NCBI RefSeq assembly: GCF_014698235.1
Contig: NZ_JACJSP010000002.1
Location: 310,001-374,000 of the forward strand
Direction of reading: 5' to 3'
Length of the DNA stretch: 64,000 nt
Source of the DNA: Limnothrix sp. FACHB-406
GTDB lineage: Bacteria; Cyanobacteriota; Cyanobacteriia; CACIAM-69d
The notes beneath the pieces are model-generated. The model was given only the letters and a program-made list of their open reading frames with translations, ran no database searches and was not told the origin of the DNA. Both the position numbers and the translations under genes were made by a program. This document shows, piece after piece, positions 55,786 to 64,000 of this stretch (position 1 is its first letter; each line of letters begins with the position of its first letter).

Positions 55786-55856
55786 GGCTTGAGAGTTGGC
55801 TAGTAGCGTGACAGGCTTAAGGCATTGGGTCAAAGTTGCGGAGCCAGTCGTGGTAA

Positions 55857-55876
55857 CAAGGGGCTTAAGCCCCTTG
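55857..55876. repeat. Perfect palindrome, second copy of the 17.2-kb repeat
   Basis: CAAGGGGCTTAAGCCCCTTG, identical to the centre of 17201-17224. It lies 72 bases downstream of ilvB; no T-run follows directly. Confidence 0.85.
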
Positions 55877-56258
55877 CTGCTTAACGATTAGGTGACGGTA
55901 ACAGTCATGTGCTTTGACCAAGCGAATTAAGGTAGCCGCGCTACTAGGAACTGTTGAAAAAGCCTGTTGGATCTATTGGATCTATCAGAGTTGGCTCTAG
56001 TTGGCTCTAATAGACCGCTTTCGATGGGTCTATCCGATCAAAAACAATCAACAGGTTTCAACGGCCCGGCTCGCAATCACTGCCCAAGTCTGAAATTACA
56101 GCGGCGATCGACCCATTCTCCATACCCAGATCTACGCGATCGGGCTGGAGGTGAGTTGGTGGCCGCTCTTTGTTGTGGGTTTGGATTCCCGGTTTCCCGG
56201 TTGCCCGATTGCCTGGCCCTTGCTGACGATCGCGTTATGGATCGTGCTCTTCAATCTA

Positions 56259-56286
56259 TTTGATCTATTCAGTTTGATCTATTCAA
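56259..56286. repeat. 2 x 14-bp tandem repeat
   Basis: TTTGATCTATTCAG followed by TTTGATCTATTCAA, ending 38 bases before the phosphoribosyltransferase start. Confidence 0.92.
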
Positions 56287-56323
56287 TGTTTGTTTGATGA
56301 TTTGATCGATACTCCTCCTGGAT

Positions 56324-56953
56324 ATGGTTGCCATGCCCTCTGATTCGCCCTGCAATTCCCAAGCCCCATCCCCGATCGCCCCTGGAACCCCGATCGAGAC
56401 TGAAACACCCAAGCGGCAATTACGGATAGAAAATAACGATCTAAGTAATGATTTATACATCTCATGGGAGGACTATCACCGGGCGATCGAACGGTTAGCC
56501 TGTTCAGTGCATCAATCGGGCTGGGCATTTGACCAAATTGTCTGTTTAGCCCGTGGGGGCCTGCGAGTGGGTGATATTTTCTCGCGCCTGTTTCACAAAC
56601 CCTTAGCCATTCTGTTTGCCAGTTCCTATGCCGGAGAGTTGGGGCGGGAACGGGGGCAGCTCAAATTTGCCCAAAGCTTGGCTATGACGGGCGATCGCCT
56701 GGGGCCGAGGGTGTTGGTGGTGGATGATTTAGCCGACTCGGGAGCAACCCTGAAGGCTTCGATTCAGTGGCTGCGCGATCGCTACGATCTCAGCGACCTG
56801 CGCACGGCCGTGATTTGGTACAAGGGCTGTTCATCGATCGCCCCGGATTATTACGACTGTTATTTACCCCATAATCCCTGGATTCATCAGCCATTTGAGC
56901 GCTATGACGTGATGGAACTGGCTGAGCTTGCTTCCTCGATCGAGGCAGATTAA
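56324..56953 (+). CDS. Phosphoribosyltransferase (purine PRTase-like)
   Basis: 209 residues. Type I PRTase fold: the PRPP-binding loop is VLVVDDLADSGATLKAS near 130-146, preceded by FDQIVCLARGGLRVGDIFS and ILFASSYAG. It resembles Gpt/Hpt-type xanthine-(hypo)xanthine-guanine PRTases, so purine salvage is the best guess; the base specificity cannot be read. The first ~38 residues are Pro/Ser-rich and likely disordered; ATG 56333 (MPSDSP) is an alternative start. No purine genes adjoin. Confidence 0.88.
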   Translation: MVAMPSDSPCNSQAPSPIAPGTPIETETPKRQLRIENNDLSNDLYISWEDYHRAIERLACSVHQSGWAFDQIVCLARGGLRVGDIFSRLFHKPLAILFASSYAGELGRERGQLKFAQSLAMTGDRLGPRVLVVDDLADSGATLKASIQWLRDRYDLSDLRTAVIWYKGCSSIAPDYYDCYLPHNPWIHQPFERYDVMELAELASSIEAD

Positions 56954-57318
56954 TCAAAGTTAACGACAATTCATGGGGCGATCGCATGACCGGGGGGCAC
57001 TATTGGGGCATGTTACGCTTGAGGCGGAGCCTGAAATCTCGAAAATTCTCCGTAATTACTCGGATGACAAATCCAGTGCCATAATATTCTGAACATGACC
57101 AGATTCAACGATGGCAACCCCCTAGGGGGCTAAACCCCACTGAACCCTCCGTTAACTCTGTAATAACGTGGATGGTCAGTTCCGTTGCTTCGTTGCAATC
57201 CAGTTCCTTTCCTTCTCTGGTGGTTCCCGAATTCGGCTTTTGCGGAGGGACGCATCTGGATTCTGCCCTGCCATGATCGCGCTCCCGCTTGTATCCCTTG
57301 TCGTAGTAGAGGTTGGCT
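56954..57318. other. Intergenic region with a short palindrome
   Basis: 365 bases. CCCCCTAGGGGG (57119-57130) is a perfect palindrome followed by CTAAACCCC. No gene or RNA was recognised. Confidence 0.5.
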
Positions 57319-57993
57319 ATGGAGAATCAACCGTCTCCCAGCACAGATCGATCGGTCTCAGGACAGCCAGCAGCGCGGCCCCGGTCGATCGGCCTTAAGC
57401 CCCTGGGTCAATACCTTGTGGAGGCGGGTTTGCTCGCGCCCGCTCAAGTCACGGTTGCTCTGAATGATCAGAGTGTGACGGGGTTGCGGTTTGGGGAAAT
57501 TTTGTCGAAACGGGGTTGGGTTCGCGAGCAAACCATCGAATATTTCATGGACAAAGTGATCGAGCCGGAACGTCGATCGCTCCGTCAGTCCATGGCTGTG
57601 GCAACCCAGCGCACCAGTGCCGCCCGGGCCGCCGCGCCCGCCAGTCCCCACCGCAAAGGGTTTGTGCGATCGGCCTCGACCTCGGTGGAACCTAACAAGC
57701 GGCCCCCGGCTCCCCCATCTGCCAGAATGCCGATTGCTGTGTCGGATCCGGCGGGCAGTTTCCGCACCGATGATGCTAGTTTGCGCCACCGCAAGCATTA
57801 CGGCCCCACCAGCGCAAAAACCACGGCGGGCTTAACTCCACCACCGCCGCCGCCGCCTTCCTTTCCACCACCGCCGCCCCCACCCGATCGCCCCCGCGAT
57901 GGTGAGGAGTCCCCGGAAATTACCACCTGTAATGGTGTGTCTGCGTCCGACGATTTTCGAGACGCGGCTGAGAACTTGGTCTGGATTGGCTAG
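57319..57993 (+). CDS. Proline-rich protein with an MshEN/GspE-N-like domain
   Basis: 224 residues from ATG 57319 (AGAGG six bases upstream). Residues about 27-80 (LGQYLVEAGLLAPAQVTVAL, GLRFGEILSKRGWVREQTIEYFMDKVI) resemble the two-helix module found at the N-terminus of GspE/PilB ATPases (MshEN), which in some proteins binds c-di-GMP; the characteristic RLGEIL-x-G-like core is present here only in part. The rest is disordered, with basic and Ser/Ala segments and two polyproline runs (near 175-195). A scaffold or signalling adaptor is a guess. No ATPase is encoded. Confidence 0.7.
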   Translation: MENQPSPSTDRSVSGQPAARPRSIGLKPLGQYLVEAGLLAPAQVTVALNDQSVTGLRFGEILSKRGWVREQTIEYFMDKVIEPERRSLRQSMAVATQRTSAARAAAPASPHRKGFVRSASTSVEPNKRPPAPPSARMPIAVSDPAGSFRTDDASLRHRKHYGPTSAKTTAGLTPPPPPPPSFPPPPPPPDRPRDGEESPEITTCNGVSASDDFRDAAENLVWIG

Positions 57994-58043
57994 CAAGTCG
58001 CTCATGGTGCGTTAGAGCGCGACTAGGAATCATGAGGGCGTTT

Positions 58044-58073
58044 GGGTAGTGCCGTAATGGGTAGTGCCGTAAT
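58044..58073. repeat. 2 x 15-bp perfect tandem repeat
   Basis: GGGTAGTGCCGTAAT occurs twice in succession, 50 bases after the stop codon of the MshEN-like gene. Confidence 0.93.
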
Positions 58074-58166
58074 TCAGGCACGATCAGCTCGTGAAAGCCT
58101 TGCAATGTCAGCGCTCACTCGCTGTAAATCATCACCTCACAGGCACTCCCCAACTTCAGGCCATCC

Positions 58167-58190
58167 GCCCCAGCAGAGCGGGGCCTTTTT
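58167..58190 (+). terminator. Probable rho-independent terminator
   Basis: GCCCC (58167-58171), loop AGCAGAGC, GGGGC (58180-58184), then CTTTTT. It is 174 bases after the MshEN-like gene, on its strand, and just before the convergent Ycf20-like gene. Confidence 0.65.
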
Positions 58191-58200
58191 CCTATTTGGG

Positions 58201-58551
58201 TTAGCTTCCCAACTTGAAAGCCTCTAAGAACAGGCCGTAAACCATTCCTAATTTCAGTAAATTCAAAACCGACAGCCACAGGGGCGATCGCCCGTTAAAA
58301 TCTGTAGCCCGAGCATTCCAGCGGCGATAGACCACAATGCTCACCACCTCGCAGAACACTGCCAAAATGCCCGCCATGGACAAGTCCCAGGCGGCTTCCT
58401 GGCCTGCTGTGGTGATCAAGGCGGAAGCCCCAAAGAACCCCACCAACACCGCCAAACACTGTACAGAAGTGCGCCGCCAAGGATTTTGGAGCCATCCTCC
58501 TAATCCCCGGGCGATCGCGCCTAGGAGGTTGTTGAGCCTGGTATCTTGCAC
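58201..58551 (-). CDS. Ycf20-like membrane protein (DUF565)
   Basis: 116 residues, GTG start at 58551. Three hydrophobic segments (QCLAVLVGFFGASALITTAG, LSMAGILAVFCEVVSIVVY, LSVLNLLKLGMVYGLFLEAF) and the conserved RLNNLLGAIARGLGGWLQNPWRR match the Ycf20/DUF565 family of cyanobacteria and plastids. In algae and plants, family members have been connected with thermal dissipation of light energy; the cyanobacterial role is open. It stands alone. Confidence 0.9.
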   Translation of the reverse strand: MQDTRLNNLLGAIARGLGGWLQNPWRRTSVQCLAVLVGFFGASALITTAGQEAAWDLSMAGILAVFCEVVSIVVYRRWNARATDFNGRSPLWLSVLNLLKLGMVYGLFLEAFKLGS

Positions 58552-59315
58552 GGTTTCAACGCCAGCTTCAATAGTGTTAACGCCGGTTCAATTCAATATT
58601 GCATCTCAATATTGCATTCCAATATCGCATCTCAGCATCGCCTCAACAGCGCCTTAACATCGAATCGCCACCAACTCGCCATCGAATTGCCACCAAGTCG
58701 CTACTAAATCAAGACTCAAACAAGACCCGCTAGCAGTCAGGTTCCCAGCTTGGCGGCTGCCAACAGCCTGCAATCATGAGCTGGCCCAACCCTACCCCAA
58801 ACAAATCTGGGGCCGATCCTGGACTGATTCCCAACCCATCCTGAGCAGCCCTGAAAAGAGCTGAGATCTAGGAATGGGATTTGGGAATGATGATCGGGAA
58901 CCGCTTGGGGAATCGCATTTTCGGCTGAACTCTCAGTCAAAGCTAGTTAAATCCTGCTAAAAAGTTCCGGCGAATTTTTGCTCAGTCTTCTCCGGATGAT
59001 CCACCGCGATCGCACCAAAACGCCGCTAAAATGACGGCAGTTTTGCGCACCCATCCCCGATGATTGCGCTACGGCAGTTGCACCTAGTGGTTTTCCCCGC
59101 CGATGCGGCCGGGTCGCTGTGCTCTGCTTTCCATGGTCAGAACGGTCAGATTGGTGTCTGGGCAGCCACCCCACACCGCACTCCTAGCGGTTCTCAGAGC
59201 CTCATCAAGTGGAGATCGCCCTGCCAGAGCCACCTGAGTGCCCCTGCCCGATCGCCCATTCAGTGCGCTACTCTCTCATCAACTCTCCGCCCTTGACCCC
59301 CTTTTGAGGAATTCC
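58552..59315. other. Intergenic region with 13-bp tandem repeats
   Basis: About 760 bases between divergent genes. It carries the 13-bp array and further loosely repeating CGCCA/ATCGAAT words to about 58705. A frame from 59060 looks non-coding. It must contain the LCP gene promoter. Confidence 0.5.
58594..58645. repeat. 4 x 13-bp degenerate tandem array
   Basis: CAATATTGCATCT, CAATATTGCATTC, CAATATCGCATCT and CAGCATCGCCTCA, contiguous, 43 bases upstream of the Ycf20-like start codon. Diverged units may continue downstream. Confidence 0.9.
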
Positions 59316-60743
59316 GTGTCCACTCGCCATTCCAACCGCGCCTCCTCACCCTTGACCGATCGACATCCCCAAACCAACGCTACCGATATGTCTCGCTCCC
59401 CAGCGCCGCAACCCAAGCCTCGGGCCAATCGCTTCCGCTGGTTCTGGTTGTTGTTTAGCCTCTTGGGCGTGGCCACCATCTCCGCAACCACGGGGGCGTT
59501 GCTGGCCGTTTCCCTCAGTTCCCCCAGCCTCAGTCAGCGGGAATTGAGCAAAGAGGAAAAGGCGGTTTTTGGGAACAATCAACCCATTTCCAGCCTGGGT
59601 CTGCAACTGCCGCAGCTCACCCGGCCGGTCAATATTTTGGTGCTGGGGATTAAGGTCATTACCTCCGACGTGGATGATAGCCTGAGTCGCAAGTATGGCT
59701 ACCATGCGCTGGTGAACTCCTTTGAGGGTCTGTCGGACACGATGTTTTTGGTGCGGTTTGACCCCAGCCAGAAAAAACTATCGGTGCTGTCGATTCCTCG
59801 GGATACGCGGGCTTGGGTGGATGGCCTGGGGATGACCAAAATTAATGCTGCTAACAGTCGTGGGGGGCCGGCCCTGAGCGCCAAGGCGGTGAGCGAGCTG
59901 CTGGGGGGTGTGCCGATCGACCGCTACATGCGGATTAATGTCCAAGGGGTGGAAAAGCTGCTGGATGCTTTGGGGGGCTTAACGGTCTATGTTCCCCGTG
60001 ACATGAAGTATCAAGACGACAGCCAACACCTTTACATCAATCTGAAACAGGGACGGCAACACCTGAATGGGGAACAGGCGCTGGCGTTTTTGCGGTTCCG
60101 CCACGATGAGTATGGAGACATTGGCCGGGTCCAGCGCCAGCAGATGGCCATGCGCAGCCTGAAGGAACAGGCCCTGAACCCCACCACGCTGCTGAAGTTA
60201 CCGGACATTTTGTCGGTGATTCGGGAGAATTTGGACACCAACCTCAGCATGGAGGAGATTGTGGCGCTGGCGGGCTTTGCCACTCAGGTCGATCGCCAAA
60301 ATGTGCAAATGCTGGTGACTCCGGGGGATTACGGAGATATTGCCCGTTACGGCACGAGCTATTGGTTGCCCTACCCGAATCAGATTCGGGACATGATGGC
60401 TAAGCATTTTGAACATGGGGTCGGTTCCGGCGACAGTCGATCGATGTCGCAGGTGCGTGTGGCGGTGCAGGATGCCAGCGGCAATCCGGAGGCCGCTAGG
60501 GCGGTGGCGCGGCAATTAGAAGCGATGGGCTATCGCCAAACGTTTGTGGCGCGGTCTTGGAAGGAAACGATCAGCACGACGCGGGTGATTGCCCAAAATG
60601 GGGATGCGGATACGGCGGAACAGGTGAAGGCAGCGATCGGGCGGGGTGATGTGCGGGTGGATAGCTCGGGCATTTTGGGATCCGACGTGACGATTCAAAT
60701 CGGCAGCGACTGGCAAGGCACGGGTTCCAACGCAAATCCTTAA
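59316..60743 (+). CDS. LCP (LytR-CpsA-Psr) family protein
   Basis: Membrane-anchored phosphotransferase type that attaches glycopolymers to peptidoglycan. 475 residues from GTG 59316 (GAGGA five bases upstream); ATG 59388 is an alternative. A cytoplasmic Arg/Pro-rich tail precedes one transmembrane helix (about 45-68, FWLLFSLLGVATISATTGAL). The LCP domain (about 105-270) has NILVLGIKV, LSDTMFLVRFDPSQKKLSVL, IPRDTRAWV, KINAANSRGGPA and LNGEQALAFLRFRHDE..D.GRVQRQQ; a LytR_C domain (about 375-470) follows. In cyanobacteria LCPs may ligate extracellular or wall polysaccharides. The next gene is a lipid-linked-sugar glycosyltransferase, which suits envelope glycosylation. Confidence 0.93.
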   Translation: MSTRHSNRASSPLTDRHPQTNATDMSRSPAPQPKPRANRFRWFWLLFSLLGVATISATTGALLAVSLSSPSLSQRELSKEEKAVFGNNQPISSLGLQLPQLTRPVNILVLGIKVITSDVDDSLSRKYGYHALVNSFEGLSDTMFLVRFDPSQKKLSVLSIPRDTRAWVDGLGMTKINAANSRGGPALSAKAVSELLGGVPIDRYMRINVQGVEKLLDALGGLTVYVPRDMKYQDDSQHLYINLKQGRQHLNGEQALAFLRFRHDEYGDIGRVQRQQMAMRSLKEQALNPTTLLKLPDILSVIRENLDTNLSMEEIVALAGFATQVDRQNVQMLVTPGDYGDIARYGTSYWLPYPNQIRDMMAKHFEHGVGSGDSRSMSQVRVAVQDASGNPEAARAVARQLEAMGYRQTFVARSWKETISTTRVIAQNGDADTAEQVKAAIGRGDVRVDSSGILGSDVTIQIGSDWQGTGSNANP

Positions 60744-60807
60744 GCGTCCGTTCGCGGGGCCTCGCAATTGCGGCCGCTGCAATGGCCCTTAAAATGGCCT
60801 TTTTTCC

Positions 60808-62556
60808 ATGGGTTTTGTCATGGCTGATGTGCGATCGCCCCTAGACCACTCACCACACCAGGAAGCTCAAGCCGATCGGGGGGATTTTCCAAGATCTTCC
60901 AGGTTGCGATGGGACTGGGAATCCCATTGGTGGTGGATTCTGGGGGCGATCGTGCTGGCGGGGGCGATCGTTCGATTTTGGCACTTGGGCCACCTGAACA
61001 CCTTGGTGTTTGATGAGGTTTACTTTGCCCAGTTTGCCCGCGATTACTTGGTGGGCAAACCCGTTGAAGATGGCCATCCCCCCCTCAGTAAGTATCTGAT
61101 TGCGATCGGGATTGCCATCAGTGAGCATTTTCAGTGGGGGCGCGACAACACCAACCAAGCAACCGGTTCCCTGCTAGCCACGGTCAGCTATCGCTGGCTG
61201 AATGCGCTGGTGGGATCTTTGATGCCGTTGGTGGTGGCCTGGTTGGCTTGGTTAATTTCCGGGCGGCGGCTGTTGGCCCTGGTGGCGGCGGGGGCGATCG
61301 CCCTGGATGGGCTGTTTTTGGTGGAATCCCGCTATGGGTTAAACAATGTTTACCTGGTGATCTTTGGCCTGTTGGGCCACTGTGGCTGGCTGATGGCGGC
61401 GCGGGCCATGGCCGGGCGATCGCGCTATCACTGGCAGGTGTGGGCCTGGCTGGTGGTGGCGGGCTTGGGGTTTGGTTGCACAGCCAGCGTGAAGTGGAAT
61501 GGCTTGGCCTTTTTGGTGGGGGCTTGGGGCAGTTGGGCCCTGTGGCGAGTGTGGCATTGGCTCGATCGCCCTGGTTTCACGACCCGGCAATCAACCGAGT
61601 CGATCGAGAATGCCGAACCACCCGAGAGCATTGAAAACAGCCCCAGTTCCCGCATGGGGCGATCGGCCGCAAATCCCTTAACACTCCTTCAGCGCTTCAG
61701 CCCGATCCAAATGGGATTGATGTTGGGGCTGCTGCCGTTGGTGATTTATTGGCTGCTGTGGATTCCCCATGCCCAAATGAATCCCGGCAAAAGCATTTGG
61801 GAATTTAACCAAGACTTGTTGCGCTACCACCATCGGGTTGGGGGTGATGATGCCCATCCCTACTGTTCCCGTTGGTTCACTTGGCCCCTGCTGTTGCGCC
61901 CGATCGCCTATTTCTATGCCCGCACCAGCGGCCCCAACGCCCCGATCGATTATCAAAACCCGATTCCCAAGGATCTCCCGGCCGGTACGCCAACGGTTTA
62001 TGACGTACATGCCCTGGGAAATCCACTGCTTTGGTGGCTGACGGCGGGGGCGTTGGTTGTGGCCCTGTGGTGGTTGGGGCGGTACAGGTGGCGATCGATC
62101 GCGCAACCGGCCGCTTTGGCGAACCCCTTGGTCAGCACCGATTATTTGGAAAGTCCCGTGGTGCGGTTGGGATCCCACCGCTGGCAATTGCGGCTGATGT
62201 GGGAACGATCGGGCGCGATCGGGGCCGCCGCGCGATCGCCTGAAGTTTTGATGCTGACCTATTGCCTGGTGAACTACGGGGCGAACTGGCTGCCCTGGGC
62301 CAAGGTCTCTCGTTGCACCTTTCTCTACCACTACATGGGAGCGTTTGTGTTTTCGAGCTTGGTCTTGGCTTGGCTGCTCGATCGGCTCTGGCAATCCCGC
62401 TCCGATCGCCCCCTCTCGATCGCCGCCATGATTTTGATTGGGCTGTCTTTTCTGTTTTGGCTGCCCGTTTATTTGGGCTGGCCCCTCACCCCCTTTGACT
62501 GGCAACTGCGGATTTGGGGAATTGAGGGTGTGCGCTGGTTGCCTTACTGGATTTAA
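60808..62556 (+). CDS. Phospholipid carrier-dependent glycosyltransferase (PMT / GT39-like)
   Basis: GT-C fold membrane enzyme of about 582 residues with roughly ten or more helices. The luminal acidic motif is in TLVFDEVYFAQFARDYL (DE near residue 69-70) after the first helix, and DGHPPLSKYLIAIG follows, the signature of protein O-mannosyltransferases and ArnT-like enzymes. ALDGLFLVESRYGLNN and the C-terminal ...YHYMGAFVFSSLV also fit. It would use a polyprenyl-phosphate sugar to modify a protein or lipid. Starts ATG 60808 and 60820 are both possible. Transcribed 64 bases after the LCP gene. Confidence 0.9.
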   Translation: MGFVMADVRSPLDHSPHQEAQADRGDFPRSSRLRWDWESHWWWILGAIVLAGAIVRFWHLGHLNTLVFDEVYFAQFARDYLVGKPVEDGHPPLSKYLIAIGIAISEHFQWGRDNTNQATGSLLATVSYRWLNALVGSLMPLVVAWLAWLISGRRLLALVAAGAIALDGLFLVESRYGLNNVYLVIFGLLGHCGWLMAARAMAGRSRYHWQVWAWLVVAGLGFGCTASVKWNGLAFLVGAWGSWALWRVWHWLDRPGFTTRQSTESIENAEPPESIENSPSSRMGRSAANPLTLLQRFSPIQMGLMLGLLPLVIYWLLWIPHAQMNPGKSIWEFNQDLLRYHHRVGGDDAHPYCSRWFTWPLLLRPIAYFYARTSGPNAPIDYQNPIPKDLPAGTPTVYDVHALGNPLLWWLTAGALVVALWWLGRYRWRSIAQPAALANPLVSTDYLESPVVRLGSHRWQLRLMWERSGAIGAAARSPEVLMLTYCLVNYGANWLPWAKVSRCTFLYHYMGAFVFSSLVLAWLLDRLWQSRSDRPLSIAAMILIGLSFLFWLPVYLGWPLTPFDWQLRIWGIEGVRWLPYWI

Positions 62557-62905
62557 CGATCTTCGGGTGGGCCGCAGCGGGTCGATCGGGTCGATCGTCC
62601 CGATCATGATCAACCGTCGCGCCGCAGGAAGTCACAAGCTGCGCCTAGGTGTATCACCCCACAAGTTCCCCCGAGAATGCCAGAATCAAACCACCGTCCT
62701 CAGCGATTCTGATGCCTGCGCGAAGGCTGTAACCCAGACTCGTTCAAGTCTCGGCACGTTTTTCATCGGAGCACTTTCGTCGGCTGCTGCAATTTGCTGC
62801 GCAGGTTTCTCTCAGCCGCAACAAATTGCAACATGGAAACCCAAGCGAGGCCTGGTTTTCCATTCCTGATCCTGACCATGCCCCACCCGCACCGTTAGAC
62901 ACCCT
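62557..62905. other. Intergenic region, nothing recognised
   Basis: About 350 bases between same-strand genes. An open frame across 62438-62869 overlaps the PMT gene out of frame and has no protein features. Confidence 0.5.
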
Positions 62906-64000
62906 ATGAAACTCGTGCAACCCATCCAGTCGATCCCGAAGCGGTTCCGACAACTACGCTTGCGCTGGTTGGTCGTGCCGCTCGTCCTGCAAGTGGCCGG
63001 GGCCGTTGGACTCACGGGATGGCTCTCACTGCGAAATGGCCAGCGGGCCGTGAATGACCTCGCGGCCAGGCTCAGTGGCGAAATTGCGGCCAAGGTGGAA
63101 CAGCATGTGCAGGGGTATTTGGGCACATCCGAGCTGTTTTTGCGCATTGATGCCGCATCCGTGGCGGCGGGTAACCTCAACCTCAACGACTTCGCCGCCC
63201 TTCAGCGCTACTTTTGGCATCAGGTACACATCACACCGGCGGTCTCCACCCTCTACTACGGCAACGCGGAGGGCAATTTTTTGCAGGTTGAGCGCGGCAA
63301 CCCTTCCACGGTCTCCGTGCGAACAACGGCAACGGCTCCCAACTGGAGAATTTACACCCTGAACAAGCAGGGCCAGCGCGATCGCTTCGTTAGCTCCCGG
63401 CCCTACGACCCCCGTAAACGCCCTTGGTATCGGGCTGCTGTGGCTCGGGGGGGCTTGGCCTGGTCGCCCATTTATGTGTTCACGGAGCCGCCGGTTTTGG
63501 GCATTACTCCGGCCTTGCCCGTTTACACCAGCAACCCCAGTACGGTGACCGCCAGTGGCACACCGCTGACCACGGAAACGCTCAAGGGTGTGCTGGCGAT
63601 CGACCTTCCCTTGGAGCAGCTTTCCACCTTTTTACGGGGTCTGAAGGTAGGGCGAACCGGAGAAATGTTTATTGTGGAGCGGTTGACCGGGGCCCTGGTG
63701 GCCACGTCATCCGAGGAACCCCTGTTCTTGCGGGATGCCCAAAACCAACCCCAGCGGCTGAAACCGGAGGAGAGCCGCGATCCTCGAATTCGGGCAGCGG
63801 GTGAGTTTTTGCGGGAGCGCTTTGGCACCTATCGCCAGGTCAGCAAGCGATATCAGGGCATTGTGCGACCGAAGGGGAGCGATCGTGTCTTCATCGATGT
63901 GTTGCCCCTGGAAAATGACTATGGACTTGACTGGGTGACTGTGACGGTTGTCCCCGAGCGGGATTTCACATCCCAAATCCAGGAAAATACCCGCATCACC
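62906..64000 (+). CDS. Membrane sensor with periplasmic dCache domain (3' end outside the window)
   Basis: The frame from ATG 62906 is open to the last base (365 codons). Residues about 19-42 (RWLVVPLVLQVAGAVGLTGWL) form the first transmembrane helix; a periplasmic double-Cache domain follows, with the typical DPRKRPWYRAAV near 175 and WSPIYVFTEPPVLGITPALPVY. GVLAIDLPLEQLSTFLRGL and GEMFIVERLTGALVATS mark the second Cache lobe. The missing C-terminus should contain TM2 and an output module (HAMP plus kinase, GGDEF or cyclase), which cannot be told from this window. dCache domains bind small ligands such as amino acids. Confidence 0.9.
   Translation, partial: MKLVQPIQSIPKRFRQLRLRWLVVPLVLQVAGAVGLTGWLSLRNGQRAVNDLAARLSGEIAAKVEQHVQGYLGTSELFLRIDAASVAAGNLNLNDFAALQRYFWHQVHITPAVSTLYYGNAEGNFLQVERGNPSTVSVRTTATAPNWRIYTLNKQGQRDRFVSSRPYDPRKRPWYRAAVARGGLAWSPIYVFTEPPVLGITPALPVYTSNPSTVTASGTPLTTETLKGVLAIDLPLEQLSTFLRGLKVGRTGEMFIVERLTGALVATSSEEPLFLRDAQNQPQRLKPEESRDPRIRAAGEFLRERFGTYRQVSKRYQGIVRPKGSDRVFIDVLPLENDYGLDWVTVTVVPERDFTSQIQENTRIT

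Larger units (their letters stand above)
55786..56323. other. Intergenic region with palindrome and short repeats
   Basis: About 540 bases. Contents: the 20-bp palindrome at 55857-55876; repeats of TTGGATCTAT and TTGGCTCTA near 55966-56010; and two 14-bp units at 56259-56286. No ORF is supported. Confidence 0.6.

Noticed and set aside
53827-55833. 668-codon open frame antisense to ilvB
   Set aside because: It mirrors ilvB almost end to end; its translation is His/Gly/Arg-rich without a domain, as expected from GC-rich codon structure on the opposite strand.
59060-59296. 78-codon frame upstream of the LCP gene
   Set aside because: Ser/Pro/His-rich with no domain; probably leader or spacer DNA.

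Overview
The window is a stretch of cyanobacterial chromosome. It encodes oxygenic-photosynthesis proteins (PsaE, NdhF, NdhL, a high-light-inducible protein, a Ycf20-like protein), a tRNA-Leu(UAA) split by the classic cyanobacterial group I intron, a SigF-type sigma factor, and a very high density of the HIP1 octamer GCGATCGC. Housekeeping genes are scattered singly or in short runs on both strands, as is usual in cyanobacteria. The species cannot be fixed from the sequence; a moderately GC-rich filamentous lineage (Limnothrix/Pseudanabaena-like) is only a guess.

Layout. 1-12 kb: the 3' part of mutS with an unusual in-frame insertion, a GAF-GGDEF-EAL cyclic-di-GMP protein, a GAF histidine kinase, a glycosyltransferase and polA. 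12-15.2 kb: accessory stretch with a Uma2-family nuclease-like gene, a tiny basic ORF and a complete IS607-type element (serine recombinase tnpA overlapping tnpB) bounded by short inverted repeats. 15.3-17 kb: ndhL-DUF3007-trpA on the minus strand. 17.4-22.1 kb: split tRNA-Leu, an ABC-2 permease and a large GH15/phosphorylase-kinase-like protein. 23.4-31.1 kb: a 1450-residue hybrid histidine kinase, sigF, a PilP-like putative lipoprotein and a secreted protein. 31.5-38.4 kb: psaE-mutM, a large CapA-type protein, a divergent CoaBC and signal peptidase I. 38.7-45.2 kb: a DegT-family aminotransferase, hemB and folE flanking a strong Fur-box-like site, a MITE-like element, an hli gene and ndhF. 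45.9-52.2 kb: a conserved-looking unknown protein, then a minus-strand run ferredoxin, nuclease lipoprotein, inositol-phosphatase-family protein, J-domain/TPR protein, hisZ. 52.3-64 kb: tRNA-Ser(GGA), a Rieske oxygenase, ilvB with a C-terminal zinc ribbon, a phosphoribosyltransferase, a proline-rich MshEN-like protein, the Ycf20-like gene, then an envelope/sensing group (LCP ligase, PMT-type glycosyltransferase, truncated dCache sensor).

The most unusual pattern is not a protein. Many intergenic regions hold short degenerate tandem arrays with a unit of about 12-16 bp, very often 14 bp. Several begin exactly at, or include, the stop codon of the upstream gene (trpA, sigF, folE, the PilP-like gene, and a two-copy echo at ndhF). 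Their unit sequences are unrelated to one another, so they look like independent local expansions rather than copies of one mobile repeat. The mutS insertion has the same texture, suggesting the process can also act inside genes. No CRISPR array, prophage or defence island was seen.
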